A DNA stretch of 64,000 nt from Oscheius onirici. Lineage: Eukaryota; Nematoda; Chromadorea; Rhabditida; Rhabditidae. The position numbers and the translations under genes were made by a program. Below, piece after piece: positions 1-12,077 of this stretch. The stretch lies in the NCBI GenBank assembly GCA_932521025.1, contig OW051469.1, positions 6,336,398 through 6,400,397 on the forward strand, in the 5' to 3' direction. The notes beneath the pieces were generated by a model, which did not search any database, was not told the origin of the DNA, and saw only the letters and a program-made list of their open reading frames with translations. How positions within the stretch are numbered: position 1 is the stretch's first letter; each line of letters starts with the position of its first letter.

Positions 1-2255
1 GATCGTTCTTAACCAGTTGGAGACCGGTAATGTTGCAGTGGAATTGACCTTGCATGTTGTTCAGAAAGTCTTCGAGCAGGGACAGGTCCTAATCGAGAGT
101 TATATGGTCTTAAATGTAAAAATACAGTATGAGTGAAGATATACGAATAGGGAGCCTCCGTCATATTCAGTCCTCGGGCCTGTTGCAAGAGGTTGTAAAG
201 AGTGGTTATATTGTTAGAATGAATTATCTGGAAAGACCAGTGAAAAGCAAGTAGGAATTCTTACAATATTGGTCTGTTTCAACCTCGTCCGGATATATTT
301 GAGAAATGGTTCAAAGTCGCGTGTATTCCGCGGAAGTCGTCGAATTCGTATTGACGGTCGTTTTTGAAGGAGATCTCCTTCGGAACGGGCATAAATCAAT
401 GGAGAGAGTTCCTCTAAGTCTAAACAATCTTTTTTAATAACATGATAAGAAAAAAGAACCTGAATCATGTTGATATGCTAGTAGGAAAGAAGCCCAGCGA
501 AGACTATCCAAAAATTGGCTGGTAGCTAAAGAGGCCAGACCTCTACTGGGCCCGACAAATGATACGAAGTCTGATACTGGAAGAATACTAAAGTGGCAAG
601 AACAAGAGAAAGAATTCACCAACGTCTTTCTCATTTTTGGACTGGATTGAAAGACACGGGATTTGGAAGTGATGGCACATGGACTTGACGAGGCTGTCAT
701 CTAGGTAGGAGAGGCCGGGAGCGATGATCAGAGCTACGACTCCGTGTTGAATCACTTCGCACACTGAAAAGCTTCTTGTAACGTTCTTTTAGTTAACTAG
801 TCAACTCTCATTCAATATCTTGTCGTTAATATGACTTGTCAAGAGATAATGTTCGCCCCAAGTTCGATTCTGATGGCACCTAGTCTACCTTCGTCAGTCG
901 CCACAGAACGTCGCCAGCTACAAATCTACCAGGTGATGTTATTTAGATTCTGGATAGCAATTGTGACCGTCTCCTCTTCTGTCTGCTTTTTCAGAGAATC
1001 GAAATGTCGAAAAATGGGACTCTCTGCCCTTGTCTTCCCCATCGTTCTGGCTTTTCGACGCGAAGCGGAAATTCAAGCAATTCAATCGCCCTCCCGAGAT
1101 CAACTCTAGGAATTAGTGGAAAAGAGCGGGTCGACTACAGATCAGATTAGAACCCACATCGTTCCGCGAAAGCTCCCGAATGTGAGGGTGACGTGACTCG
1201 AAGAGCAACCTCCGTGTGAGCCGTGTGTTCCGTATTCCATCGATCCACGGCGTAGCGAAGATTCTCGTAGCTGACCGTCCCAGGTAGCACTGTGGTTCCT
1301 GCAAAAAAGTCAATTCTCTTTCAGAAGTTCCTTGAATGCGGGCTATTGTTCTGCAAGAGGCCGCTTAAAGCTTAAGATTTTTGGACAAAAAGTGTAAGTA
1401 CTTTGGAATGAAAGAGCCAAGGACAAGAATTTTGAAAAAACTTACCGAGATTGTATGTGACCACCGCAGCAGCCACTGTTTGAAACCAGAGAAGAGAACA
1501 TCGTATCAACATCTCACAGCATCTGAAAAAGGATTTTTCGAGGAAAATGGAGACGAGAAGTTTGGAAAATGACTGGGTTGTTTTGAGCGAAGAAGCCGCT
1601 TCCCAATTAGTCAGCAGATGACCTCCACTCGCAGACGTTAATGACTTCTTGCTCTAGTAAGCAGGTTCTTCAAATTTGGCAAAAAAAAACTACAACCAAA
1701 TAGCTGGGGGAATAAGTCCGAATGACGCTAATTGCGAGGATCGGCCACCGAAAATAACCGGGCCCTCCGGAGGGAACAGAGGGCGGACTTGACTTGATTA
1801 CGTGGAAACAAGAGCAGCGAAAGAGTCTCTTTGCAGACAAGAAATTAGAGGAAAACTAACTGGAAGAACGTCTGGTCAACAAAGCCAATTGCGATGAGGA
1901 AGTCAGTCTCTGTGATACAGAGTCTGTGTTCAATTTACAAAATGCGAGGAAGGTGATCTCTGACTAATAGGCCACAAATGACAAGAGTCGATTGGTTTCG
2001 GGAAAAGTAAACGTGGACCGGATGTTCTTTCGCAAGTGACAATCCTAGCAATAAGGTTTCTTATTATTTTTCAGCTAAATACTTTATTCCTTACAATTAG
2101 CACTCAACCATTGTATCTATTTTAAATTGCTCCCAAGTCTGTGTGTGTGTTTGTTTGTCTGAAGGTTTAATTGAGGATAAGGAGGGGAGCTTTGTGCGCA
2201 ACTTAGTTTTTAACAAGTCATGACAGGAAAACCAAGTGCGTGAAAGGTTCTTATG

Positions 2256-2476
2256 AGTTTCTTTGGGGGGGGGGGGTCAGAAAGAGTGACTGGAGCAGAG
2301 TGACAAGGGGAGAAGGGACAGTAGGACTGAGACTCACTAAAGCTAGGAATGGGCCGGGCGATCCGTTCAGGTCCTACATTTTGAAATTAGGCTTGGGAGG
2401 TAGCGAGTTCCAATTTTGGTAGTTTCTTTAGAGGGTCAGGAAGAGTGACTGGAAGAGATTAACAAAGGAGGAATGA
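2256..2476. repeat. Imperfect direct repeat with G12 tract
   Basis: A segment of about 55 bp starting agtttcttt and containing gggtcagaaagagtgactgg at 2256-2312 recurs in diverged form at 2421-2476 (agtttcttt, then gggtcaggaagagtgactgg). The first copy contains a run of 12 G residues (2265-2276). No coding sense is seen. Confidence 0.6.
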
Positions 2477-5400
2477 AAACGAAACCAGCACTAGGGCTCC
2501 GTGACAGAGCGAAGTCATGAACTTCTACTTTAGCGTTGCTAACCTTGTAACTTTCAAAGTCTTGTTTTGTATATCATGGAGTTGTGGACATTCGATGGGG
2601 GTGAAAGTGTTCCCAGAGGACGACTAAATCAACGTGAAACAGCTTCCTTGATTGTTTAGTGCCCATTCATTAAATTTTGCAGAGACCTTACTCATTCTCA
2701 AATAAAAAGAAGAAGGTTTAAAAGTGACACCAAGAGTTTTCCCTCCCGAAATTTCTTTCACAAACTTATTGTTAGTATCGCGGCAGAAATTTAAAAGTTA
2801 GGTGAAAGGTTGGTCGGTTGTGAATATGTTGTCGGAAGGTGCAGCTATTCAGATGCAGCATGCGTAATTTTTGGACAAGTTTGGGGTTTCCTCGAAAGAA
2901 GGATAGAGTGTCCAGAGTCCTAAACTAATGAACTGTCCTCTCAAAAAAGTAAGAAATCAGAAACCGAGTTCAGAATAGCAAACGAGGAAAGTCGTCAAAG
3001 AAGTTAGTAGAGTATAAGTGGCTCCGGGCCCGTCTCCAGCTGTGCGCAAATGCGGTTATGGGGTGTGGTGCGGGGAAGACATAATAACGAGGCGGCGTCT
3101 TTCTCCTCGTTCTGATTATCAGACCCTCTTAAACTTTCTACAGTTCGTTTGGCAGAAGTTAACAGTGCGCCAAATCTCAACTACTTCAAAGCCACTCCGA
3201 CCACACAAGGACAGATCGGCAGCAGATTAGGCTCAACTCTATTTTTGCATGTGCGGTAAAACCTGTCCAGTACGATCTGGGTCGAGGTGGTTTCGGTTAC
3301 GGTAGCGGCTGTGTCAAAAGAGGCGAAAAGTAACGTCGAGAAGAGCGAGACAAAAGTTGTTCGTCTGGAAGGCGACGCTCATAATTGAGAGCAGCTTTTT
3401 GGAATGGGGAAGTCATCGGACAAAGTGGCGGCCACATGACTGAATTCCACCTGAAGCTTCATTTTTGATGAGACACGCTCGAAATTGACCTCCTCCCATG
3501 AATTGTTGAAGAGAGCAGCGGAAGCAAATTGTTCGCAAAAGAGGAACAATCTACCGAAAGTTTTTTTTATTTTTTCAGAACTGTTGAGCGAAAGGTGACA
3601 TCACGAGAGTACTGTATTTGCTACGAAAGGCAAACAACGATACGAATCGGAATTCCTTTCATGTAGTTCGTTTTGATCCAAATCCCTGCCGTCAACTGAT
3701 GAATACCGAACGATAACAGATTTTCTAGGAGTAACATGGATTCTTGCTGGTGGCAGTTGGATTGACCCCAGTTTGTCGCTTTTTCTAATCTTCTGGTAGT
3801 CGACTACGATACTCTATTGTTTGTTATCCCGATTCGGGTGCCTGATGGAGATGTTTGCTTCCAGACAGTAGAAGAAAAGCTAGCTACCGTAATAACGAGA
3901 TTGTTTTAAACAGAATACAGACTCAAAGGTTTTGTTATCGCTGAACTACTGCCGAGACGCGTTTTCAAATCCAGCACCTAGCATCGGTTTTTGTTGAATG
4001 CTTGTCTTCGCCGCCTCAATCACAAAAAACCAACTGCCCTTGGCCGTCTTTCAAAACGGCGGTTGTGCTTCTCATTTTCTTGCGTTCCCGAGATTTCTAT
4101 CAGCTTAGAGATGGCCTTCATGCAAATGGCCGCCCGCTTTCGAAAGAAACCGAAGGACAAGCAGCGGAAAACCGTTATCAAAAAGACGAAATCAGCCAGA
4201 TGGATGGTACCAAGAGCTGACAGCTGTCTCGTTTTTTCTCTCGTGTGAATTTCAATACACTCTATCAGTTTTGGTGTTGGAGGAGGAACACGCGTTCGCA
4301 CACCATGTGTACAGACCATTCCGGCAGATGGATGGAACTAATGTGATTGAACAGTCGCCGGATGTGCAAACACTTGGTTTTTGTACTATTCGGCGTCACG
4401 GATGGGTACTCGTGTTCAAAACGAGTAGAATCTCCCAGTGTTCCCAAGACACCTGACAGCTCTATGGCTATCCAATTTGTCCATCAACGGTACGACCTCC
4501 TCTTCTCCACCCTCTTCCGCAATTGTTTCGTCACTGGGAGCCAATTCAAAAAGTGCAGACTATGCAACAATTCGGGCGCCAATTCGATAACAGCTCATCC
4601 TGGAACATTCTTATCAAAGACAATCGATTACTTGAACCACTGCCAATCCCGCAAACTTTTTCCTCTCCTCCATCCAGACTCGCTGTCAATCAGGTCATAG
4701 ATAACTAGGTGGGTGTTCGAGAGATATACTGTAGTGAGAGTAGTGGGTCTTGTCACATCAAATTGTGCTCCCAGTTTGAGGCGTTTCATGTCTTGACGAA
4801 GATTCTATCACAGGGTCGTTGCGGTCGTGTTGGAGGACATCCGTCACTGGCGGCCGCCACCTCAATCTCTCCAACAAATCAGTCCTATCAGCAGCGCAGT
4901 TTGAACATCAATCAGTCTTTCCGAGGCGAGACTGGCGGGAAATTTGAATTTCAAGAGTGATACGGGCGACGTAACATGAACGAAGCGTGACATTAGTGAG
5001 CCTAATCGTTAATCGTAGACCTGGTTAAAGGGATATGATCAAAAAAAGATGTTGCTTTGCTCTGGATGTATCCTCAAACTGTATTGATAGTACGATCTTG
5101 ATTGTGAAAAGTCAAACGTCGTGAATCATATCGCGGCCCATGAAAGAGGTTGCGTCCTCTTTTAGAGTCTCCCAACATTACAGCATAAACTGACTAATGT
5201 CAGGCTCCCCCACAGTCCCACAGACTCTCTCCTTCCGCTAACAATTATCAGTCTCGTGCGGTATTACGAACCTATTTTGCCGACAGTTTGAAGCCCATTT
5301 ATCACTTGGAGGTGTGAAGTTCTTATCACCTCCACGTCGAAATTCAAAATGAGCTGACCTGGTTGAGTGGGTAAGCTGTCAAGTTGAATTCGTGTCACCC

Positions 5401-7427
5401 CTTTCGGCCACAGAGATCCTATCAATGACTCTGTTGCCGACTCGGGCAATCCTCTTTCGTGTTTTTGGAGTCAGCGGGACGGTTTTCTTCTTTTTGTACT
5501 ATTGGAATTTTTTTCTTCTTCTACAGTAGTCTAGATCTCCTTACGGTATCTTTACTTTTTAGACTTTTCTCTCCAGAACTTCCCGCACATGATTGCGAAA
5601 AAAACCAATGTCTTATCAGCCAAATTTTGTCGACACAGCATGTCCGTTTCATAAGCAAGAGAGCAGAAATAGACTGTCGGACGATTAGAGACACCTGCGC
5701 CAGCTGAATAGAGGATGACGATGCTCCGGAGGCTTTTTGTCAGAGCCAACAGGCCGCGCTGAAGATCCGGGGTCAATTACTTTCGAGTCGCATCATCCTA
5801 CCTATCCAATTTGCTAGCGGTGTCTGTTACACATGGCAAAATTATTAGCGAAGTCTTTCGAAAACGTATGGTCTTTAAAAAGATAAACTCTTGACAATTC
5901 TGGCAACAATTGAAGTTAGACTAAATACGACAAGTAAAGGGATAACTTTCAAAACAGTCGAAGAGTGTCGTTCCGAAGGAGCATACTGTCTTTCGTCCTG
6001 TAGTCTAAAGCAATGTCATGCCCCTTCAGTTTCTTGACAGAAAGGCTTCACAATTTGCATACCTAGTTCCGATCCCCGTTTAGACCCGTTGCTTGATGCG
6101 TTATAGCGAAAGCTGGGTAATCACCTAATGTCATACGGGCGTGTGAAAACGAGGTGTTGTCAATGAGTTATTGGGAATGATAAGTGACTGTTCGCACGAA
6201 TCATCGGTTACATGAGAAAAGTACAGGGTACAAAATAGCAGTTACAGTATCGTTCAAAAACTTCGCAGACGAAATCTGATAGTATGATGTATATTTTTAC
6301 CGAACTCGAAGTATTTGGTCCAGAAAGTTTGGTTTCTAGCTTATTCCGAAGCTGACTTCATTCAGTTCGCCTTGAAGCTTCAAGCCGCCAAAGATTTGCA
6401 GTAAATTAGTTGGAAACTAGTCCCCGGTATCCTCGGAGATACAGCAGCTAACTCTTTTTGATTTCCAGACAAGTTACAGTAGACTTTGTGCCGGTTTCCC
6501 ATTCTCAACTCGACCATGTAGACTACCGTATCTGTTTTTTCACTTTTCCCCTCTCCGCTCACTCATAGCTTTTATTCAACTGTCTCCCTGAGTGCTCGAC
6601 TGCAGATGGCCGCGTTTTGTGTAGCTTCATTTGGTTGCGCTCCCCCACCAATGTGTTCCGTAACACCTCGACTATATTTTATACCGTATCTCCTCCTGCA
6701 GACAATCTTCTCATTTGTTCACTAGTCTCGTTCTATGTTCGCGATTGCTCTTGTTCAGTAGACATCCCTCTTGTGAAAAAGAATATCAGCATCACAGTTT
6801 ATCAGATTGCTTGATCTGATACATCTTTCTTAGCGATTTGTTACGATAGCCTCGATCGAGCTCGCGGAGATGTCCAAAAAGACCAAGACGCAAATATTTG
6901 TCGAGCCTAGCTGACCCTTCCCTACGTATCCTTTGGGACAAACAGTCTGATTATCAAAGGACGGTAGGCTGGAAGACAAACAGTCGATTCTGCTTTGAAG
7001 TCGTATTTATCAGACCTCTCTTACCTTCTCCCTGTGGCCGGGAGATTACAACAATATTACTGCCAGCTTAGATGGGTTATCACAGCTTTTCCCACTGTAG
7101 GTTTACCCGCCAGGCAATCGGGACTCGAAAAAACTCCCATTTCTTTTCCAGCTTGCTTCTCGGATGTCAGCCAAGAGGATGTACGACTAGTCATCCATTT
7201 TTCTCCGCTCTACCGCAATTGACGGAAAAACTTGACTCATGTGTCTTCAGAGACTATTAGACACTATTTTTTCACCCCAGACAAGCTAGAATGGGATAGT
7301 GTTAAAACACTAGATGAGTTGTGACACAATATTTTTAAAATGATTCGGGAAATATCATGACTGCATGAACAAGGTCTACAAGTGTACCATGTTTCACAGG
7401 TCTGCTCTTTTGGTAACATCTTCCCAG

Positions 7428-7640
7428 TTGGCGCCATTCCGTCTTTTGTCCACTTTCCCCTATTGGAACTCGTTTGCCCACGATGATGTTTTGCTGCTGT
7501 TTGCCGCCTCTTCTTTCGGGAATGGCTCGCGCGCCAAAAAACCGCTTTTCGGTCCTCACATGTTCAGCAGTTTGGCGCCTCTCCTCTTTCCAGTCCACCA
7601 CAACAACAAGTTAGCCGGACCGGTCTCTTTGCGCGCGAAA
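7428..7640. promoter_or_regulatory. Cluster of E2F-like sites upstream of first CDK inhibitor gene
   Basis: Within 213 bp there are three exact TTTSSCGC matches, at 7531-7538 (minus), 7571-7578 (plus) and 7633-7640 (minus), plus a near match TTGGCGCC at 7428-7435. TTTSSCGC is the classical E2F/DP consensus. The cluster lies 1.8-2.0 kb upstream of the ATG at 9457. A similar cluster sits at the same distance from the second inhibitor gene. That E2F/DP acts here is inference. Confidence 0.45.
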
Positions 7641-8642
7641 AAAAACTTCAGATCGCAACATTTCTTCCTGAAGGTCCTCTTTCCAGTACCTTTGCTTCCT
7701 CGAAATGCCGCGACTCTCTCGAGTCATTTTTCCTGATTCATCGTGTGAAAGGGCATCGTGTTCTGTTGACTGTTTGAAAGAATAGCCCATCCAGTTGTTT
7801 TTTCGTCAACCTCGAAAATCGCCGTCGGCGGCTGCTTCCAACCGTTGCCGAAAGGTCTCTAATTTACGGCTACAGCTGTTTTTTCCAAGCACATGAACAT
7901 GGCTTTTTGTCAAGCCGGTCTGGCTTTTATTGGTTCTTCTGTCCTCTCTTCTTAGATTCCTGAAAGGTTTTTTTCGGAGACAAAGATTGCTTCCATCCTG
8001 TACTCAATCTAGAGATCACATCTAGGCTTTTCCTGTTCATATACTAGCACATAAAAAGAAATGTCTAAGATGATCACTTCCAAGCTAAAATAATGAAAAA
8101 CAGTCCATCTGGACGCGGTCTCGGTCGCCCAAATGTCTGGCTGGCTCTCGCTATCGCACAAATTCCTAAAGGAAAGTCAAAGAAAAAGTACAAAACAATG
8201 ATGTAGTGTGGAAAAATTTCAATTACTTTTCCATTAAAACGCTCCTTGCTTCTCTTTAGCATGTTCTAGCTTCTGGCATCGCTAGACGGACAAAAACTAA
8301 AATTGAAACAGAAATTCCCAAAAATATTTTTGATTCTTCGGAGATCTAAAAACTGTTCTAGCAAAGTCTCAACAAGTTGAATTTGTCACGTGTTTGTTTC
8401 AGTTACTATTCTTGTAATCAGCGTATAATCGACGTTCTATTCTCGAGAAGATCCATTTTTGCATGCTTCGATTCAATACTTTCCATCAATTATACTCAAT
8501 CTTGCCTGCGGCTGGCGTCGGGCCAGATGGGCGGAGACCGTTCTGTTCCCCGGTGTCGCGGGAGAAGGAGGCGGGCTTTCACATGGGGCGTAACGTGCTG
8601 CGACCACCCGACGTCCAGCCGAGGCTCTCTCTCCCTTATCTC

Positions 8643-8650
8643 ATTTGCAT
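8643..8650 (+). promoter_or_regulatory. ATTTGCAT octamer
   Basis: Exact POU-domain octamer about 0.8 kb upstream of the first CDK inhibitor gene. A second copy is at 9200-9207. Function is inferred from the motif only. Confidence 0.3.
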
Positions 8651-9199
8651 CTACAGAACTCGTCTCTTTCATCTTTTCTTCTTAACACTAGCGAACGACA
8701 AATTATAATTTGATCAACGATTGCAACAGAAAACAAAAACTTCAAATTAATTTCAATTACATCGTAACATTTCTTCTTTGATAGCAACTGATAGTCTCCC
8801 AACAAACCTGTAGGGAGACTTCCTTTTGAAGCATCATAAGATTTATTTTGTTTAGACACCCTCCAGTCTGTATATTTCGCAAGCTCTGACTCTTCTTTTG
8901 TTTAGAGTTAAGATTACTGTAGACTCTCTTGTTTACGGCTCTCCGAGCAGATACGACCCACATTACACTACAAAACTTACGAAAAAAATGATTAAAACCT
9001 ATGAAAGGGCCGCCCAGATGTGGCTCTTTTGATGTCCCGCTGTGGTCACTTTATGAAACCGTATCCCCTCTGTAGGATAGTTTACTTTCGGAGAAACCTG
9101 ACCCCCGGTCGGCCTTTTGACCTTGCTCGCGGACCCTCGAGAGAGACGGACCGCAATTACCCGTCCGGTCAGTTTGAACGCAGCCACGCCCCCAGCCTC

Positions 9200-9207
9200 A
9201 TTTGCAT
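9200..9207 (+). promoter_or_regulatory. ATTTGCAT octamer, proximal
   Basis: Second exact octamer, 250 bp before the ATG at 9457, next to a CCACGCCCC GC box at about 9184. It could be a proximal promoter element of the CDK inhibitor gene. Motif evidence only. Confidence 0.3.
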
Positions 9208-9456
9208 AGGGAGCACAATGGCAAATGACCGCTACGGGCTCTCTCCGTCCGTCCTCGAGACCTTTTCCTCTCCTTATCAACTACTGTACTTTCCTGGCTT
9301 CTCCCAAAGTCGTTTTCGCTGATTCAGACCACTGCTTTCATGTTTTTAAATGTCATCTATCGGCGCTCGCCGTCGTATAGTTTGTTTATTAAAATCCTCT
9401 TCTCTCTCATTTCCACTTCTGACATCGATTTTTATTATTTCTTGTTTTTCAGAACA

Positions 9457-10059
9457 ATGCCTCTTTCTTCTCCGATCAAGAAGCGTTCTGCCCGGCGATG
9501 CCTTTTCGGCAGACCCGATGCCAAGTCGACCAGCGAATTCTTGAAGACTGAGCTCGAGAAATTGAAGAAGGAACAGCAGCAGAAGTGGGGCTTCGACTTC
9601 GACCTTCTCCTCCCACTCCCAGGAACTTCTGCGAGTTTCGAGTATACGACTCTCGATGCCGGATCTGTTCCCGAGTACTACCGGTAAGTCATTTGGTTCT
9701 TTCATGTCCAAACAATTCTTTGCCAGGTCCAAGATTCTTTTCTCGGCGGACAAACGTGCCAACAACGAGAACAAGTCTCCTGACGCCAGCCCCGAAGCCT
9801 CTGACATTTCGATGATGGAATCCGACTCTGAACTCCGTTCTCCGAGAACCAAGAGTCCTTCCAAGAAACGTCTTTCTGTCGAGAGACGCATAACCGGTTG
9901 GTTTTTGTTCTTTACTCTTTTCAGCAAAATTATATGACAAATACTTATACTCGTTTTTCAGATCTCTTCCCCATCAAGAGAAAGCACCTCCAACACTCAC
10001 CCAAGGGACTCGAGCCAGTCACCAGTCCCCGTCGCGACGTGGTCGACCATGCCGTCTAG
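9457..10059 (+). CDS. cki-1: Cyclin-dependent kinase inhibitor, p27/CKI-1-like
   Basis: Cip/Kip-type inhibitor expected to bind cyclin-CDK and arrest the cell cycle in G1. Exons 9457-9683, 9727-9896 and 9962-10059 give 164 residues. The CDI domain lies near residues 10-75: ARRCLFGRP (cyclin-binding LFG), then QQKWGFDFD and SVPEYYR, matching the kinase-binding segment of p27 and C. elegans CKI-1. The C-terminus has ITDLFPIKRK, a basic NLS fused to a PIP-degron-like motif (compare p21 MTDFYHSKRR), which in other animals directs PCNA/CRL4-Cdt2 destruction. The ATG follows TTTTTCAG by 4 nt, so the start is well defined and the mRNA is trans-spliced or has a 5'-UTR intron. Introns are 43 and 65 nt. 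A second member lies 3.7 kb downstream. E2F-like and octamer motifs lie upstream. Confidence 0.9.
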
Positions 10060-10217
10060 TCAAGCCCCGAGCATTTCCTTTTGTTCGATTTCTCCACTGT
10101 GATAACGCTCTGTGAGCTCTCTCCTTTCCTCACGGGTACCTTGTAGATTTTTTCAATTTTTGCTTATTTCGGCCTAGTCCGTGCCAAACTTTTTACTGAT
10201 ACCAAAACTGTGCAACA

Positions 10218-10223
10218 AATAAA
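10218..10223 (+). terminator. AATAAA polyadenylation signal of cki-1-like gene
   Basis: AATAAA lies 159 nt after the stop codon at 10059, in sequence AACAAATAAATG. It is the only good signal before the next gene. Confidence 0.6.
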
Positions 10224-10645
10224 TGTCTATTCTCAATTACGTGTACAGCTGGCTGTAGTCGATAATCTCGGAGCTAAGAGCAATTAGAGCAGGATATGGG
10301 CTAGGGGACAGATGGCTGAACGGGTGGCAGCTCGGGAAAACAACGCCAGCAGGGGTCCAGCTGACATGGGAAACTGTCTCCCAATAACGGGAATCACTAG
10401 AGAAATTCTGTGCATTGAACCTGGATGGTACGGCACTTTGACTTGGCTGCCGTCTTTTGTGAGTCACGCGAGCTTTGTTTATGTCGTGCTCCCGACTATC
10501 GCCCGGCCATATCATTCTGCCATTGCACAATGGCGTCGACGGAGGCCAGATCGGGTCAAGAGATGCCTTATTGTCGAGGATAATCCCTATGGCACCAGGG
10601 TGAGAGAGGTCACGTCGGATTACAACCAGCCCACAGAAAAGCCGT

Positions 10646-10653
10646 ATGCAAAT
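10646..10653 (-). promoter_or_regulatory. ATGCAAAT octamer (reverse ATTTGCAT)
   Basis: Third exact octamer around the CDK inhibitor pair, 0.6 kb downstream of the first gene and 3.1 kb upstream of the second. Motif only. Confidence 0.25.
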
Positions 10654-11953
10654 GTGGGGAGTCTATCGGATTGACTGACGGCCGGCCTTTACAGCGGCTG
10701 GAACTGTGACTCTCCCACTGGGTCAGCTGTCAACCCACTCTTTGCCGAGAGAGATTACCGACCGGACTCGGGGTGACAGTCGTGAGAAGTCTTCTCTTTT
10801 AGACCACCGGTTAAGAGTTTTTTGCCCAGTTCTTATCGTTTTGGTACAATTTTGTGAGCGAAAAGACCCTCCAGGAACGAGGTCACTTCAGATAAAAGTA
10901 CAGCTAGGAAGGAACAGATCCAATTTGTGTAGGTTCTCTTCTTTATCACCCCATTATGTCCTGCTGGGTGAGCGTTCGGAGAAAGAGAGTCAGGGACGAA
11001 CTGTCATTAACCACTGACTAATAGCAGGTTCCGAACCGCAACTCGACCCCTGATCAGGCAAAGAGATCTGTTTCTTTGGGTGGCTGTAAACACAGGTCGG
11101 ATGCCGCGAGGAACTTTTTCAGCTGGCACGGACCGAGAGAGGAGAGAGGTCGTGTGGTAGTAAAAACTACTCGGCGACCTAGAGACAATCGATCTTCAGC
11201 AATAACTCGAATTGTCGGACTCAGCGAGAAACTAGATTTATTGTTATATAACTGAGTTACAAGTTGAAGAGTATACATGTTTGAACCTGCTGGCTCTCAT
11301 CGGCTATTCTAAAAGGACTCAGAGAATTGATGAGGTGGTTGGCAACAAGAAGAGACCACAAAATAGATCCAATCAAGCCAATGCATTCAGCTCTGTCGGC
11401 AACTTCTTGTCCTCAAAACTCTCCGACTCGCTTAGATCTTACCGCCACCCGAGGCAAGTGGTCAAACCTCTAGAGGAACCGTCGTATTGTAAACAAACAA
11501 TAGACCTCATTAATTCCGCGGTATTCCTCGAGGAAGCGACTGTTAATTAAACATGCGCGGCAGGCTTTAGTCGGGTCAGGCGGACCGGAAATTATGATTA
11601 ATGGCCTGTCCGGCGGGTGACTGTGAAGCTATTGGGGAGCACACCTCATTAACATCGTCGAACCGAGGCAGCTGCTCTTCCCTTTAAAGGAATCCAGTAG
11701 CGGCACAATCGATGGTGTTCTGCTCTGATTGCTGTCGCTTTCAAATCCCCTCTCCCGGTGCCATAAAGTAGGAAGAGAGGCCGAAATGGTCACGGCAGCC
11801 GGTAGGATTTGTCAGTTGCGCAACACAAGAGTCACGCACCTCTTTTTTTTCTCAGAACAAGGGAGACTGTGTTGCAACACAGAGGAGGAACCGGTCTTCC
11901 ATCATTATCGTCTTTCGATTTCGTTCACCTTCACCCCCCACATGTTTTGTTGG

Positions 11954-12077
11954 GCGGGAAAACGGCAATGGCAACATGCCAAATCACGACTTGTTCTTCT
12001 GCCAGCTGTGTGCGCGAAGAGAGAACATGAGAACTAAAAGCGCGGGAAAACGTCACGTTGTCGGAGAGAGCGGGAAA
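11954..12077 (-). promoter_or_regulatory. Cluster of E2F-like sites upstream of second CDK inhibitor gene
   Basis: Three exact GCGGGAAA boxes (TTTCCCGC on the minus strand) at 11954-11961, 12042-12049 and 12070-12077, all in the same orientation, lie 1.7-1.8 kb upstream of the ATG at 13755. A fourth TTTSSCGC match is at 13215-13222. The distance mirrors the cluster upstream of the first inhibitor. Binding by E2F/DP is inferred. Confidence 0.45.

Larger units (their letters stand above)
1..9456. other. Gene-poor region, no supported coding gene
   Basis: No reading frame here gives a recognisable protein or a phase-consistent exon chain. Open frames up to 123 codons (for example 7365-7736) have no domain, no splice context and an amino-acid make-up like random translation. 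Three things stand out and are listed separately: an imperfect direct repeat near 2.3 kb, a dense group of E2F-like octamers at 7.4-7.6 kb, and two ATTTGCAT octamers close to the first CDK inhibitor gene. The right part may hold 5' non-coding exons of that gene, because its start codon follows a splice acceptor. Confidence 0.6.

Noticed and set aside
7365-7736. 123-codon open frame
   Set aside because: No domain, no splice context, overlaps an opposite-strand ORF, and coincides with CpG-rich E2F-like sites that explain its composition.
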